From Chitinophagaceae bacterium (GTDB taxonomy: Bacteria; Bacteroidota; Bacteroidia; Chitinophagales; Chitinophagaceae), in the NCBI GenBank assembly GCA_023957155.1, contig JAMLHK010000013.1, positions 1 through 64,000 on the forward strand: a DNA stretch of 64,000 nucleotides, read 5' to 3'. This document shows, piece after piece, positions 24,675 through 34,375 of the stretch (the stretch's first letter is position 1; each line of letters begins with the position of its first letter). The translations under genes and the position numbers were made by a program. The notes under the pieces are model-generated. The model searched no databases, was not told the origin of the DNA, and saw only the letters and a list, made by a program, of their open reading frames with translations.

Positions 24675-27074
24675 ATGAAAGCTTTTTCTACCATCATAAT
24701 CGCTGCGCTTTTCAGCAGCATCCTGCCGGCTGCCATTACAGCTCAAAGTGAATGGCCGAAGATCATAAACACACCGGATGGTCAGCTCGTAAAAGTGTAT
24801 CAATGGCAGCCAGAGTCCTTTTCAAACGAAACGCTGGAGGCCAATGCTGCAATATCGGTAAGCAAAAATGGAAAGGAAGATCCTGAATTTGGAGTGATCT
24901 GGCTTACCGCTTCTACAAGCTCTAACGGTCAGCAGGTTGGTATTCGGTCTGTTCAGGTCAATGCCATCCGGCTTCCGAATGAGAATGATGAAAATAAGCT
25001 GGCAGCCCTCCAAAGCAGTATTGCTAACGGACTGTCTAACCGCAATATTTCTATTGCTGCAAATGAAATAAATACGGCGTTACAAACCACCCGGGAACAA
25101 CAAAGTGTTTCCGGTGAATTGAATAATACGCCACCTAACATCATCTATACCAATACGCCATCACTTCTTATTGTTATTGACGGGGCGCCCCGGTTACAAA
25201 AAAACAGCAACTGGGGACTGGAAACGGTGATCAACACACCTTTTATTATTATTAAAAACGATAAGCAGTTTTATCTGTATGGGGGTAAGCACTGGTATTC
25301 TGCCCCGGCAGCTACCGGTCCTTATGCCATTACAACCAGTGTTCCTTCCCGGCTCAGGGAGATACAGGCGGAAATTGCACAGGCAAACAAAGACAACAAT
25401 GCCCGGCAGGAAGAAAACGAGTATGTTATTTCCAACATTATTGTAACTACCGAGCCTGCCGAATTGTTGCAGTCTGACGGGGAGCCCAATTTTGTGCCGA
25501 TACCACAAACAAACCTGTTGTATGTAAGAAATTCGGGTAATGATATTTTTATGGATGTGGCCAGCCAGCAATATTATATACTGCTTTCCGGCCGCTGGTA
25601 CAAATCAACCGCTTTAAGTGGTAAATGGAACTATGTGGCATCGGATAAACTGCCTGCCGATTTTGCAAAGATCCCGGAAGGTTCACCCAAAGACAATGTA
25701 CTATCCAGCGTGGCAGGTACGCTTGCAGCCCATGATGCCGTGATGGATGCCCAGGTGCCTCAAACAGCTAAGGTGGATCGTAAAAAAGCGAATGCCGATA
25801 TTCAATATGACGGTAATCCTCAGTTTGAAGATATTGATGGCACCGATATGGCTTATGCCGTTAATACCCCGGATTATGTAATACGCTGGAGGGGGATATA
25901 CTATGCCGTAGACAATGGCGTATGGTTTCAGTCATATTATCCCAACGGACCCTGGATAGTGAGTACGGTGCGTCCTTATGCTGTTTCGCTTATCCCCCCA
26001 CGCTATCCTGTATACGCCATGAAGTATGTATATATATATGACGTTACCCCGGATTTTATTTATATGGGCTATACCCGGGGTTACCTGAATGCATTCGTAT
26101 ATGGACCAACCGTAGTGTATGGTACGGGATATTATTATCGCCCGTGGTTTGGCAGGTATTATTACGCCCGCCCGTATACGTGGGGCTTTAGTATGCACTA
26201 TAATCCATGGACAGGCTGGGGCTTTGGATTCAATTATAATGTGGGATGGTTTGGTATGAGTATTGGAAATTACAGCCCGTGGGGATGGGGCGGATGGTGG
26301 GGACCTGCAATATATCGTCCTGTATATTGCTTAACCCCCTATTATGCCGGGTACCGGCACGGCTATTATGGGCAAGGGAATTACCGCGGCAGAAATAACA
26401 CCGTTATTATAAACAATATTAATGTTTATCACAACAATAACATATATAATAACCGCCGGGATGTGGTAACCAGGGACAATCGCAGACCGGTTGCATCCAA
26501 TAGCAGGAGTGCACAGTCCGCGCCGGTCAGAAGATTTGATAATCCCCGTTCCGGAGAAAGGATAACCGGTCAGAATGGTAATGGCAGGGTGCGTCCCGGC
26601 GAAGGAAGAGCGGGCAATCCCCGGAGCACTGCACCGCGAACTTCCCCCCGCAGTTCGGATGTGCGCACAGGCGGAACCGTTACCACGCCTGATGCCAATA
26701 CACCCCGGCCGTCCAGGAATTTTCAGGTCCCTGTAACCGGTAATACGGAACGTGTTACTCCGCAACCCCGGGTATCCGGTAATACCAATAACGCTCCTGC
26801 CAACCAGCAACTGCTCCAACGCAGGGAAGAAAGCCGCAAGGCTCCGGAACCTCCGATCAGAAGAGAGATTGTTCGTCCCCAGGAGCAGCAACGAAATTTG
26901 TTATCGGAAAGAAAAGGGTCCAATATAATTAGTGAAAGAAAAACACCATCGGTTAGTAGAAATATAGAGCAGGCACGTCCTTCCGCTTCTCAAAGAGCAG
27001 ACAGGCCTGCTAACCGCATTTCTTCCTTCGGGAATGAAAGCAGAAATAGTAGCCGGGGTGCCGGTAACAGGTGA
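24675..27074 (+). CDS. Large exported protein with aromatic/glycine-rich core and disordered basic tail
   Basis: The 799-residue protein has a signal peptide (MKAFSTIIIAALFSSILPAAITAQ). The first ~440 residues are globular and contain repeats of the form FYLYGGKHWYSAPAATGPY, YYILLSGRWYKSTALSGKW and IYYAVDNGVWFQSYYPNGPW, i.e. three related 'xYxxxxGxWYxxxxxxGPW' units. Residues ~485-572 are extremely rich in Tyr, Trp and Gly, followed by an Asn-rich run (~573-592) and a long Arg/Pro/Ser/Asn tail without order (~593-799). It is probably a cell-surface or periplasmic protein. An ECF-type promoter lies just upstream. The family is not named here; similar proteins in Bacteroidota are annotated as hypothetical. 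Confidence 0.8.
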   Translation: MKAFSTIIIAALFSSILPAAITAQSEWPKIINTPDGQLVKVYQWQPESFSNETLEANAAISVSKNGKEDPEFGVIWLTASTSSNGQQVGIRSVQVNAIRLPNENDENKLAALQSSIANGLSNRNISIAANEINTALQTTREQQSVSGELNNTPPNIIYTNTPSLLIVIDGAPRLQKNSNWGLETVINTPFIIIKNDKQFYLYGGKHWYSAPAATGPYAITTSVPSRLREIQAEIAQANKDNNARQEENEYVISNIIVTTEPAELLQSDGEPNFVPIPQTNLLYVRNSGNDIFMDVASQQYYILLSGRWYKSTALSGKWNYVASDKLPADFAKIPEGSPKDNVLSSVAGTLAAHDAVMDAQVPQTAKVDRKKANADIQYDGNPQFEDIDGTDMAYAVNTPDYVIRWRGIYYAVDNGVWFQSYYPNGPWIVSTVRPYAVSLIPPRYPVYAMKYVYIYDVTPDFIYMGYTRGYLNAFVYGPTVVYGTGYYYRPWFGRYYYARPYTWGFSMHYNPWTGWGFGFNYNVGWFGMSIGNYSPWGWGGWWGPAIYRPVYCLTPYYAGYRHGYYGQGNYRGRNNTVIINNINVYHNNNIYNNRRDVVTRDNRRPVASNSRSAQSAPVRRFDNPRSGERITGQNGNGRVRPGEGRAGNPRSTAPRTSPRSSDVRTGGTVTTPDANTPRPSRNFQVPVTGNTERVTPQPRVSGNTNNAPANQQLLQRREESRKAPEPPIRREIVRPQEQQRNLLSERKGSNIISERKTPSVSRNIEQARPSASQRADRPANRISSFGNESRNSSRGAGNR

Positions 27075-27124
27075 AATGAAGGTCCGGAAAGGGTGAATTT
27101 CATAGTAAACGGGCGATAGTCCAT

Positions 27125-27162
27125 AAAAAGGGAAAGAATGTAGTAATATTCTTTCTCTTTTT
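27125..27162 (+). terminator. Intrinsic terminator after the large exported protein
   Basis: A 15-bp stem (27125-27139 with 27148-27162, one G-U pair) encloses an 8-nt loop; the 3' arm ends in TTTTT and the sequence continues ATTT. It lies 50 nt after the stop codon. Confidence 0.75.
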
Positions 27163-27265
27163 ATTTAAAAATAATAGCTTTGTGCCATATTTTCAATCCC
27201 TGAAACGATTTTAATTCATTTTCATACCATATCTTTACCAATAACATCTCAAAAAACAAGTCAAA

Positions 27266-28132
27266 ATGAAATTGAAGTATTTTTTACTCTTGGCCCTTGC
27301 ACCGGCTTTTCTGTTTTCTTGTGTAAGCAGTAAGAAATTTAAAGCTGCCCAGGCTAAGTTAGATTCTCTGAATCAGGCTCACACCAAGCTACAGGGTGAC
27401 TTTAAAATTTGCGAAGACGATAAAGCTGAGAATGCCCGTAGAATTGCGGCTTATCAAAGCGAGATCGAGGCGCTGAATAAGCAGCTCGCATTTCTTAAAG
27501 AAAACAACACCACTACATTAAAGCAACTGGAAGACCTTTCCGTTATTTCCAGTGCGCAGGCGCAAAGTATAAAAAAATCGCTTGAAAATATCGGTGCAAA
27601 AGATGCTTATATCCAGGATCTGCAGGCAGCTATGGCCCGTAAAGACTCATTGAATATGGCATTGGTAATGAACCTTAAGGGAGCCATTGGTAACTTAGAC
27701 GATCAGGATATCAATATTAAAGTGGATAAAGGTGTTGTATTCATTGACATCTCCGATAAACTGTTGTTCAGAAGCGGTAGCTATGTTATTACCGACAAAG
27801 CAAAAGAAGTGCTGGGTAAAGTAGCGCAGGTGTTGAAAAATCAGCCTGATCTTGAATATATGGTTGAAGGACATACGGATGATGTAGCCTTCAGCAAAGG
27901 TGTATTGTTAGACAACTGGGATCTGAGTGTTAAACGTGCCACCTCAGTAGTAAGAGTGCTGCAAAAGCAATACGGTATCGCTCCTGCCCAGCTTACCGCA
28001 GCAGGACGTAGTGAATATGTGCCGGTTGCTGATAACAATACTGCAGCAGGAAGAGCCGCTAACCGCAGAACAAGAATTGTTGTGCTTCCGCAATTGGATC
28101 AGTTCTTTAAGCTTCTTGAAACCAACAAATAA
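27266..28132 (+). CDS. OmpA-family peptidoglycan-binding lipoprotein
   Basis: The 288-residue protein has a lipoprotein signal with a lipobox cysteine in AFLFSCVSSKKF. A coiled-coil segment follows (about 25-130, heptad-like AKLDSLNQAHTKLQGD onwards), then a C-terminal OmpA domain (about 150-270) with the peptidoglycan-binding motif VEGHTDDVAFSKG, the NWDLSVKRATSVVRVL helix and GRAANRRTRIVV. It would tether the outer membrane to the cell wall. It is followed at once by a terminator, so it is monocistronic. Confidence 0.92.
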   Translation: MKLKYFLLLALAPAFLFSCVSSKKFKAAQAKLDSLNQAHTKLQGDFKICEDDKAENARRIAAYQSEIEALNKQLAFLKENNTTTLKQLEDLSVISSAQAQSIKKSLENIGAKDAYIQDLQAAMARKDSLNMALVMNLKGAIGNLDDQDINIKVDKGVVFIDISDKLLFRSGSYVITDKAKEVLGKVAQVLKNQPDLEYMVEGHTDDVAFSKGVLLDNWDLSVKRATSVVRVLQKQYGIAPAQLTAAGRSEYVPVADNNTAAGRAANRRTRIVVLPQLDQFFKLLETNK

Positions 28133-28155
28133 ATTACTTTAGACGTGTTATTATG

Positions 28156-28186
28156 GTAAAGCCATCCGCTATCAGGATGGCTTTAC
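28156..28186 (+). terminator. Intrinsic terminator after the OmpA lipoprotein
   Basis: GTAAAGCCATCC (28156-28167) pairs perfectly with GGATGGCTTTAC (28175-28186) around a 7-nt loop, 23 nt after the stop codon. The U-tract is weak (TTATAT), and the A/T-flanked stem could act in both directions. Confidence 0.7.
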
Positions 28187-28290
28187 TTATATAGGTAAGT
28201 CTTGGGCAAGCTTAAGACAACAGGGGCTTACGGAGTAGCTGAAAGTTGAAAACGGAGGTAAACATTTTTAATAAATAATATGAGAACATC

Positions 28291-29262
28291 ATGGAAACAT
28301 CAATGACACAAAACATAAACCAGACGGAAAACTACCACCTTGAATTTTTTGGAAAAGGGTCTGAGTATTTTGCTATTATGATTGTCAATTGGCTATTGAC
28401 ACTTATTACATTCGGATTTTACTATCCCTGGGCGAGAGCTAAAAGACTACGCTACGTTTACGGACAAACCGCTCTAAATAATGAGCGTTTCCATTTTGCA
28501 GGAACAGGAAAAGAAATGTTTCGCGGGTTTATTAAAATCATTCTTTTCTACATAGCTGTAATAGCACTGTATATACTACTTCTTAAGGTAGTTAAATCGC
28601 CTGCGCTTGCGATACTCTTTTTATACCTTGCGATTTTTGCTATTATCCCATTTGCCATTCACGGTTCGTTTCGTTACAGAATGAGCCGGACTTCATATCG
28701 TGGAATACGGTTTGGTTATCGTGGCAACCGCAATGAATTTGTAAAAAACTTCTTTAAATGGGTTTTGTTCACTATTCTTACTTTGGGTATTTATAGTGCG
28801 TGGCTACAAATGAATATTCGGCGTTACACACACACAAATATTCGTTATGGGGATGTTGAGTTTTCCAACAACTGTAGCGGAGGTGAATGGTTTATCCTAA
28901 ACCTGAAAGGATATTTCCTTACCTTAATTACGCTTGGTATTTATATTTTTTGGTGGCAACGCGATATTTTTAATTATTACATCAATAATATGGAAATGAC
29001 AAAAGGCGAACAAGAAATTGCCTGCTATTCAACAGCAACAGGCGGTGGCTTTTTCGCTCTCTTAATGGGTAATTTACTGATTATAGTTTTCACTCTTGGC
29101 TTTGGAAAAGCATGGGCGGATATGCGGACACAAAAATTTATTTGTGATAATGTAAAAATGGAAGGCAATATCAACCTGGAAGAAATTCACCAAACCGAAG
29201 AAGAATACACCAACGCTTTTGGCGAAGACGCGATGGATTTCTTTGAAATAGATCTGGCGTAA
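28291..29262 (+). CDS. DUF898 (YjgN-like) polytopic membrane protein
   Basis: The 323-residue membrane protein has the DUF898 pattern, in which the unit 'TLGIY-x-W' recurs after each pair of helices: LITFGFYYPWARAKRLRYVY, ILTLGIYSAWLQMNIRRY, LITLGIYIFWWQRDIFNY and VFTLGFGKAWADMRTQKF. The function of the family is unknown. It is separated from the following M48 peptidase by a single base, so the two are translationally close and surely one operon. Both are AT-rich compared with the neighbourhood. Confidence 0.88.
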   Translation: METSMTQNINQTENYHLEFFGKGSEYFAIMIVNWLLTLITFGFYYPWARAKRLRYVYGQTALNNERFHFAGTGKEMFRGFIKIILFYIAVIALYILLLKVVKSPALAILFLYLAIFAIIPFAIHGSFRYRMSRTSYRGIRFGYRGNRNEFVKNFFKWVLFTILTLGIYSAWLQMNIRRYTHTNIRYGDVEFSNNCSGGEWFILNLKGYFLTLITLGIYIFWWQRDIFNYYINNMEMTKGEQEIACYSTATGGGFFALLMGNLLIIVFTLGFGKAWADMRTQKFICDNVKMEGNINLEEIHQTEEEYTNAFGEDAMDFFEIDLA

Positions 29263-29263
29263 G

Positions 29264-30331
29264 ATGAAGAACATAATTGAGGCGAAATATTTTGACGGGC
29301 AATCATCTGCCTCACAACAAATTTCGATTGTATACGATGAAACAATAAACGAACTCTGTCTCCAAACCTTAGACGGAGTTTCGTTTATTTGGCAGTCGGA
29401 AGATTTACAATTTGAACAGTATGATAGTTTGCTAGAAATAAGAAACAAAAACTATTCAGGTGCAATATTAAAAATTGACAACAAAGACTTTTCTCAAAAA
29501 TTTTACGAATCAATGAAGCAAAACAAGCGTGTTGATATTCATACACGCTTATTAAATCTTGGCTTTTCAAAAATCATAGCCATTGCAGCCTGTTTGCTTG
29601 GATTGATTGTGCTGGCATATTTCTATGTTTTGCCACCACTTGCCGAGAAATCTGCCGAGCTATTACCTGAAAGTTTTGATAACGAAATTGGAAATACGTT
29701 TATGGAAGCATTTCTTAACGAAAGCGAGGTAGATAATGAAAAAACTAAATATATAGAACAGTTTGCATCAGAACTTAACTTAGGGAACACCAAACCACTT
29801 CATTTTACTGTTGTAAAATCGGACGAAGTGAATGCTTTCGCATTACCCAACGGACAAATTGTAGTTTATACTGCAATTTTAAACAATATGGAAAATTCTG
29901 ACGAACTTGTTGCTTTGCTCGGACACGAAGCATCGCACGTTAATAACCGGCATTCAACAAAGATGCTTTGTAGAAACCTTGCGGGTTATATGATAGTTTC
30001 CTTATTGTTTAGTGATGTGAACGGAATTATGGCTGTAATAGCAGGCAATGCACAAGAACTTCACTCACTTTCTTATTCACGCAAATTTGAACAAGAAGCT
30101 GATGAACAGGGTTTGAAAATTTTAATGAACAACAATGTTAATCCAAACGGAATAGTAAAACTATTTGAGCAATTAGAAAAAGAGAATAAATTTTCTGTCC
30201 CCCAAATTATTAGTACACACCCATTGACGAAGGAACGCAAAGAAAATATGCAGAAAATTATATCGGAATCAATTTATGAAATAACACCAAACGGCAATCT
30301 GACTTCTCTTTTTGAACATCTTAAAAAATAG
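29264..30331 (+). CDS. M48-family membrane metallopeptidase
   Basis: The 355-residue protein has a cytosolic N-terminal domain (about 1-95) of the type found in front of many M48 peptidases, one transmembrane segment (about 103-125, IIAIAACLLGLIVLAYFYVL) and a C-terminal M48 domain. The zinc site is HEASH in LLGHEASHVNNRHS, with the third ligand E in FEQEADEQGLKIL. It is likely a periplasm-facing quality-control protease. The pairing with a DUF898 gene suggests a joint role at the membrane, which is inference. Confidence 0.92.
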   Translation: MKNIIEAKYFDGQSSASQQISIVYDETINELCLQTLDGVSFIWQSEDLQFEQYDSLLEIRNKNYSGAILKIDNKDFSQKFYESMKQNKRVDIHTRLLNLGFSKIIAIAACLLGLIVLAYFYVLPPLAEKSAELLPESFDNEIGNTFMEAFLNESEVDNEKTKYIEQFASELNLGNTKPLHFTVVKSDEVNAFALPNGQIVVYTAILNNMENSDELVALLGHEASHVNNRHSTKMLCRNLAGYMIVSLLFSDVNGIMAVIAGNAQELHSLSYSRKFEQEADEQGLKILMNNNVNPNGIVKLFEQLEKENKFSVPQIISTHPLTKERKENMQKIISESIYEITPNGNLTSLFEHLKK

Positions 30332-30544
30332 AAAAATAGAGGTTTTCGTCTGACTATCTTGCAGACAGCCCGCTGGAAAACCACCCCATAAAAGAATGTA
30401 AAGGATGCATGCAGGAGACAACAGGAATACGATCCCCGCTGCAGGCGGAGCCTGTGGCAAATGAAGGAAACGATATGCAGCGCCCGGTATGTTCTGAAAT
30501 AGAAAATAAACGTGTAATTTGCTGAAGTAGAATAAACCTGTAAC

Positions 30545-31579
30545 ATGAAACAAATTCCTGCTTTATACAGCCGCGTTTTGCGCGTTTTAGTGATTATTAT
30601 TTTTAGCACCTCCTGTTCCATGAGCCAGCCGTCAAAGCAGTGGGTTACCTATACCGGCGGCGAGGGTCCGGGTAAGGGTAAACATATTGTTCTGATCAGC
30701 GGCGATGAAGAATATCGTTCCGAAGAAGCCCTGCCTATGCTTGGTAAAATATTGGCGGTGAAATACGGATTTAAGTGCACGGTATTGTTTGCTGTTGATC
30801 CTAAGACCGGTTATATCAACGTAGAAACACTTGATAATATACCGGGACTTGAGCATTTGCAAACGGCAGACCTCATGATCGTTTTTACCCGCTTCAGGGA
30901 ATTACCGGACCACCAGATGAAATATATTGACGATTATATCCGCAAGGGCAAACCGGTAATTGGACTGCGTACCGCCACCCATGCATTTAACTATAAGAAA
31001 GATCCCGGTAACAAATACGCGAAGTATCATTTTGGCAGCAAGATAAAAGAATGGGAGGATGGCTTTGGAAGAAGAATATTGGGTGAAACCTGGGTCAATC
31101 ATCATGGAAAGCATGGAAGTGAGGGCACACGTGGATTGATCAACGGGATAATAAAAGATGAAAAAAATCCTATCCTCAACGGTGTTTCTGATATATGGGG
31201 GCCCACAGATGTGTATACCGTCAGGGAGCTGCCGGCCGATACAAGAGTGCTGGTATACGGGCAGTCAACCCGTGGGTTATCACCGGACAGCAGCGTAAAC
31301 CTCAGCAAATCCGTCATGCCCGTTGCGTGGATCAGGAGCTACCAGGGAGAAAATGGAGCAACCGGGCGTGTTTTTGCCAGTACCATCGGCGCTTCTATTG
31401 ATCTTAAAAGTGAAGATCTCCGCAGGTTGCTGGTGAATGCCGCTTTCTGGTGTACAGGTCTTGAAAATAAAATTCCTGAAAAAGCGGATGTGGATGTAAT
31501 CGGTGAATACCATCCCACGATGTTTGGCTATAACCTGTTTAAAAAAGGTGTGCGTCCTTCGGCGTATGAACTGAAATAA
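30545..31579 (+). CDS. ThuA-domain lipoprotein
   Basis: The 344-residue protein has a lipoprotein signal (LVIIIFSTSCSMSQ) and a ThuA/glutamine-amidotransferase-like fold: KHIVLISGDEEYRSEEALPM near the start, DLMIVFTRFRELPDHQMKYI, and IGLRTATHAFNY in the middle. The ThuA family is linked to trehalose and other sugar use and is common in Bacteroidota as exported proteins of unknown activity. It has no sugar-utilisation neighbours here. It returns to the base composition typical of the window. Confidence 0.85.
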   Translation: MKQIPALYSRVLRVLVIIIFSTSCSMSQPSKQWVTYTGGEGPGKGKHIVLISGDEEYRSEEALPMLGKILAVKYGFKCTVLFAVDPKTGYINVETLDNIPGLEHLQTADLMIVFTRFRELPDHQMKYIDDYIRKGKPVIGLRTATHAFNYKKDPGNKYAKYHFGSKIKEWEDGFGRRILGETWVNHHGKHGSEGTRGLINGIIKDEKNPILNGVSDIWGPTDVYTVRELPADTRVLVYGQSTRGLSPDSSVNLSKSVMPVAWIRSYQGENGATGRVFASTIGASIDLKSEDLRRLLVNAAFWCTGLENKIPEKADVDVIGEYHPTMFGYNLFKKGVRPSAYELK

Positions 31580-31643
31580 TATACCTGTGCCCTGGAGGGT
31601 ACCCGACCGGGCTAAATAACCTGCTGATCATTTTAAATACAGG

Positions 31644-32630
31644 TTAATACCGGCTGCTTTTCCCTGTCTTCAGCGACAGGTATGCGATATCACCAACAGC
31701 GGGGGGAGCCTTTTCTGTTCGGACGGTAATTTTGCTGTCGGAATATAGCAGGTCTACTTCATAATAGCTTCCCCCAAAATATACTGCATTTACTTTTCCT
31801 TTAAGCGTATGTGCGTTATTGTTATCTCCGATTGTTAATGCTTCCGGCCGTATAAATACCGGCTTGTTGTCCGTTGTATTATCCTGTATGCCTAACATAG
31901 ATTTAATCTGTGCATCACGGATAACGTTGCAGGTGCCGAATAATTCGGCTGCATAGGCATTAAGGGGAGATTGATAAATTTCTTCAGGCGATCCCTGCTG
32001 GATGATCTGTCCTTCTTTCATGATTAAAATAGTATCCGCCCAGGGAAGAATATCACCGGGGTCATGCGAAGCCAGTGTGCAGGTGATTTGGAGAATCTCA
32101 CTGATATCGCGGATAACAGCCTTTAGTATTTTTTTGTGGATCAGGTCAAGATTGGAAAAGGGCTCATCTAATAATAAGAGTTTGGGTGATGTAGTGAGCA
32201 GCCTCGCCAGGGCAATGCGTTGTTTTTCTCCCCCTGATAATGCGTCTGTTTTTCGTTGCAGCAGGTGGCTTATCCTGCAAACCTCGTATAAAGCTTCCGC
32301 TTTACCGGGCAATAATGTATTTGCGTACTCCAGTATTTCTGCTATCCTGTAGTTATTGCGTAATTCAAAATGCTGGGATAAATAAGCTATTTGCGGATGT
32401 CCCGGCACCAGCTTTTCATGCGGGCCTTTTACCCTTTTATTTTCCAGTATTACCTCCCCTTCATCCGGCTGTATCAGTCCTGCCAGGATTTTAAGCAGGG
32501 TGGTTTTACCTGAACCGGATGCCCCTGCAATAGCAATTTTTTGAAGATGCTGCTGCTCAAAATGGATGTTACGTACCATTACATCATGCCCCTGCCGCTT
32601 ACTGATCGCTGAAACTTTTAATAAAATCAT
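31644..32630 (-). CDS. ABC transporter ATP-binding protein with TOBE domain, orphan
   Basis: The 328-residue protein has a full ABC ATPase domain: Walker A GASGSGKTT, Q-loop in YLSQHFELRNN, signature LSGGEKQRIALARLL, Walker B LLLLDEPFSNLD and the switch His in ASHDPGD. The C-terminal ~90 residues look like a TOBE domain (VFIRPEALTIGDNNN, VNAVYFGGSYYEVDLLYSDS), as in the iron, sulfate and spermidine importers. No permease or binding protein is next to it, so the partner must be elsewhere. Confidence 0.88.
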   Translation of the reverse strand: MILLKVSAISKRQGHDVMVRNIHFEQQHLQKIAIAGASGSGKTTLLKILAGLIQPDEGEVILENKRVKGPHEKLVPGHPQIAYLSQHFELRNNYRIAEILEYANTLLPGKAEALYEVCRISHLLQRKTDALSGGEKQRIALARLLTTSPKLLLLDEPFSNLDLIHKKILKAVIRDISEILQITCTLASHDPGDILPWADTILIMKEGQIIQQGSPEEIYQSPLNAYAAELFGTCNVIRDAQIKSMLGIQDNTTDNKPVFIRPEALTIGDNNNAHTLKGKVNAVYFGGSYYEVDLLYSDSKITVRTEKAPPAVGDIAYLSLKTGKSSRY

Positions 32631-32768
32631 GCTGTATTTGTTGTGATTATTTCCACCTGTAGCCTGCTGAATCTTCTAATGCTTCCGGATGGTTATAGCC
32701 GGTAAATGTAAATTATCAGCCGGGCTGCCGGCGGTCAGCCATCAGCTTGGAGCAATGATCACCAAATT

Positions 32769-34313
32769 TCAGATCTCCAATTTACGGTCATCCCCTTCCC
32801 TTTTCTCCGGCCGCATCTGTGGAAAGAAAAGGACATCCTGTATAGAAGGTTGATTGGTGAGCAGCATGCATAAGCGGTCAATACCGATACCGATACCTGC
32901 GGTAGGCGGCATGCCGTATTCCAGCGCTCTTAAAAAATCGTGATCAATGAACATGGCTTCTTCATCTCCCCGTTCCATCAGTCGTACCTGCTCCTCAAAA
33001 CGTTCACGCTGGTCAATGGGATCATTCAGCTCACTATAAGCGTTGGCTATTTCCTTACCATTGATCATCAGCTCAAAACGTTCTACCAGTCCCGGCTTAC
33101 TGCGGTGTTTCTTGGTGAGGGGACTCATCTCTACGGGATAGTCAATAATAAAGGTGGGCTCTATATAATGCTGCTCACATTTTTCGCCAAAGATGCAGTC
33201 AATAAGCTTTCCGCGGCCCATGCCCGGTGTGGTATCTATGTGCAGCTTCTTACAGGTTTCTCTTAAAGCCGCTTCATCCATTGCACTGATATCAATACCC
33301 GTGTGTTCCTTTATCGCATCGTAGATAGAAACCCGCTTAAAAGGGGCTTTAAAGCTGATCACTTTATCTCCCACAGGTACATCTGTGGTATGATGTAAAG
33401 CAACGGCAACCTGTTCCAGCAGGTTTTCCGTGGTGTTCATCATCCAGAAATAATCCTTATAGGCCACATAAAATTCGAGAATAGTAAATTCCGGGTTGTG
33501 CGTACGGTCCATCCCTTCATTCCGGAAATTACGACTGAACTCGTATACCCAGTCAAAGCCGCCAACGATCAGTCTTTTCAGGTACAGCTCGTTGGCAATA
33601 CGCAGGTACAGGGGAATATCCAGTGCGTTGTGATGCGTAATAAAAGGCCGGGCAGCTGCACCGCCGGGAATGCTTTGCAATACAGGCGTATCTACTTCAA
33701 GCGCCCCGTGCTCATTTAAAAAATCGCGGATGGTATTGATCATCAGCGTACGTTTGGCAAAGGTTTTTCTTACCTGCGGGTTGATGATCATATCGGCATA
33801 GCGCTGGCGGTATTTGAATTCCGGATCAGTAACGGCATCGAAGCTTTCTCCTTCGGCTTCTTTTACCACCGGCAATGGCTTGAGCGATTTGGAAAGCAGC
33901 GTAAAGGAAGTAACATGAATGGAGGTTTCGCCGGTTTTGGTAATAAAACCGTATCCTTTTACACCAATGATATCACCAATATCTAATAATTTCTTCCAAA
34001 CGGTATTATATAGTGTTTTATCCTCTCCTGTGCATATATCATCGCGCTTCACGTAGATCTGTATCCTGCCCGAATGATCCTGGAGTACGGCAAAAGAAGC
34101 CTTGCCCATATCCCGTATGCCCATGATACGCCCGGCAAAGCTGATATCCGCAAAATGTGCTTTATTTTCTTCTGAGAAGTTATTTTTTATATCCAACGCC
34201 GTATGGGTAACAGGAAATGCTTCCGCAGGATAAGGATCAATTCCCAGCTTCTCCAGCTCCTGCCTTTTTGCTCTCCTGATGCTCTCCTGTTCGGATAAAT
34301 GTGATGTGCTCAT
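32769..34313 (-). CDS. lysS: Lysyl-tRNA synthetase, class II
   Basis: The 514-residue enzyme charges tRNA-Lys. The N-terminal anticodon-binding OB-fold (about 50-160; [20 protein letters not shown]) is followed by the class II catalytic core. Motif 1 is around [21 protein letters not shown], quoted in part as [15 protein letters not shown]. Motif 2 is [20 protein letters not shown] and motif 3 [13 protein letters not shown] near the C-terminus. A consensus promoter precedes it. It is monocistronic or leads into the ABC gene 138 bp away. Confidence 0.97.
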   Translation of the reverse strand: MSTSHLSEQESIRRAKRQELEKLGIDPYPAEAFPVTHTALDIKNNFSEENKAHFADISFAGRIMGIRDMGKASFAVLQDHSGRIQIYVKRDDICTGEDKTLYNTVWKKLLDIGDIIGVKGYGFITKTGETSIHVTSFTLLSKSLKPLPVVKEAEGESFDAVTDPEFKYRQRYADMIINPQVRKTFAKRTLMINTIRDFLNEHGALEVDTPVLQSIPGGAAARPFITHHNALDIPLYLRIANELYLKRLIVGGFDWVYEFSRNFRNEGMDRTHNPEFTILEFYVAYKDYFWMMNTTENLLEQVAVALHHTTDVPVGDKVISFKAPFKRVSIYDAIKEHTGIDISAMDEAALRETCKKLHIDTTPGMGRGKLIDCIFGEKCEQHYIEPTFIIDYPVEMSPLTKKHRSKPGLVERFELMINGKEIANAYSELNDPIDQRERFEEQVRLMERGDEEAMFIDHDFLRALEYGMPPTAGIGIGIDRLCMLLTNQPSIQDVLFFPQMRPEKREGDDRKLEI

Positions 34314-34340
34314 TGCATTTTATTTTTCAAAAAAGTGGAA

Positions 34341-34371
34341 CAAAGGTACTGGATACACGGAAGCCGGCAAA
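34341..34371 (-). promoter_or_regulatory. Full Bacteroidota-type promoter of lysS (TTTG-N19-TACCTTTG)
   Basis: On the minus strand, TTTG (34371-34368) is followed after 19 nt by TACCTTTG (34348-34341), the complete -33/-7 consensus. The -7 box ends 27 nt before the ATG of lysS, giving a leader of about 20 nt. Confidence 0.75.
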
Positions 34372-34375
34372 GATT

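Noticed and set aside
26331-26891. 186-codon minus-strand frame inside the large secreted protein gene
   Set aside because: It is antisense to the Gly/Arg/Pro-rich tail, whose composition leaves few stops on the other strand; there is no independent evidence.
30269-30621. Minus-strand frames of about 95-115 codons across the gap between the M48 and ThuA genes
   Set aside because: They overlap the starts or ends of two well-supported plus-strand genes and have atypical composition (many Phe/Cys/Leu).
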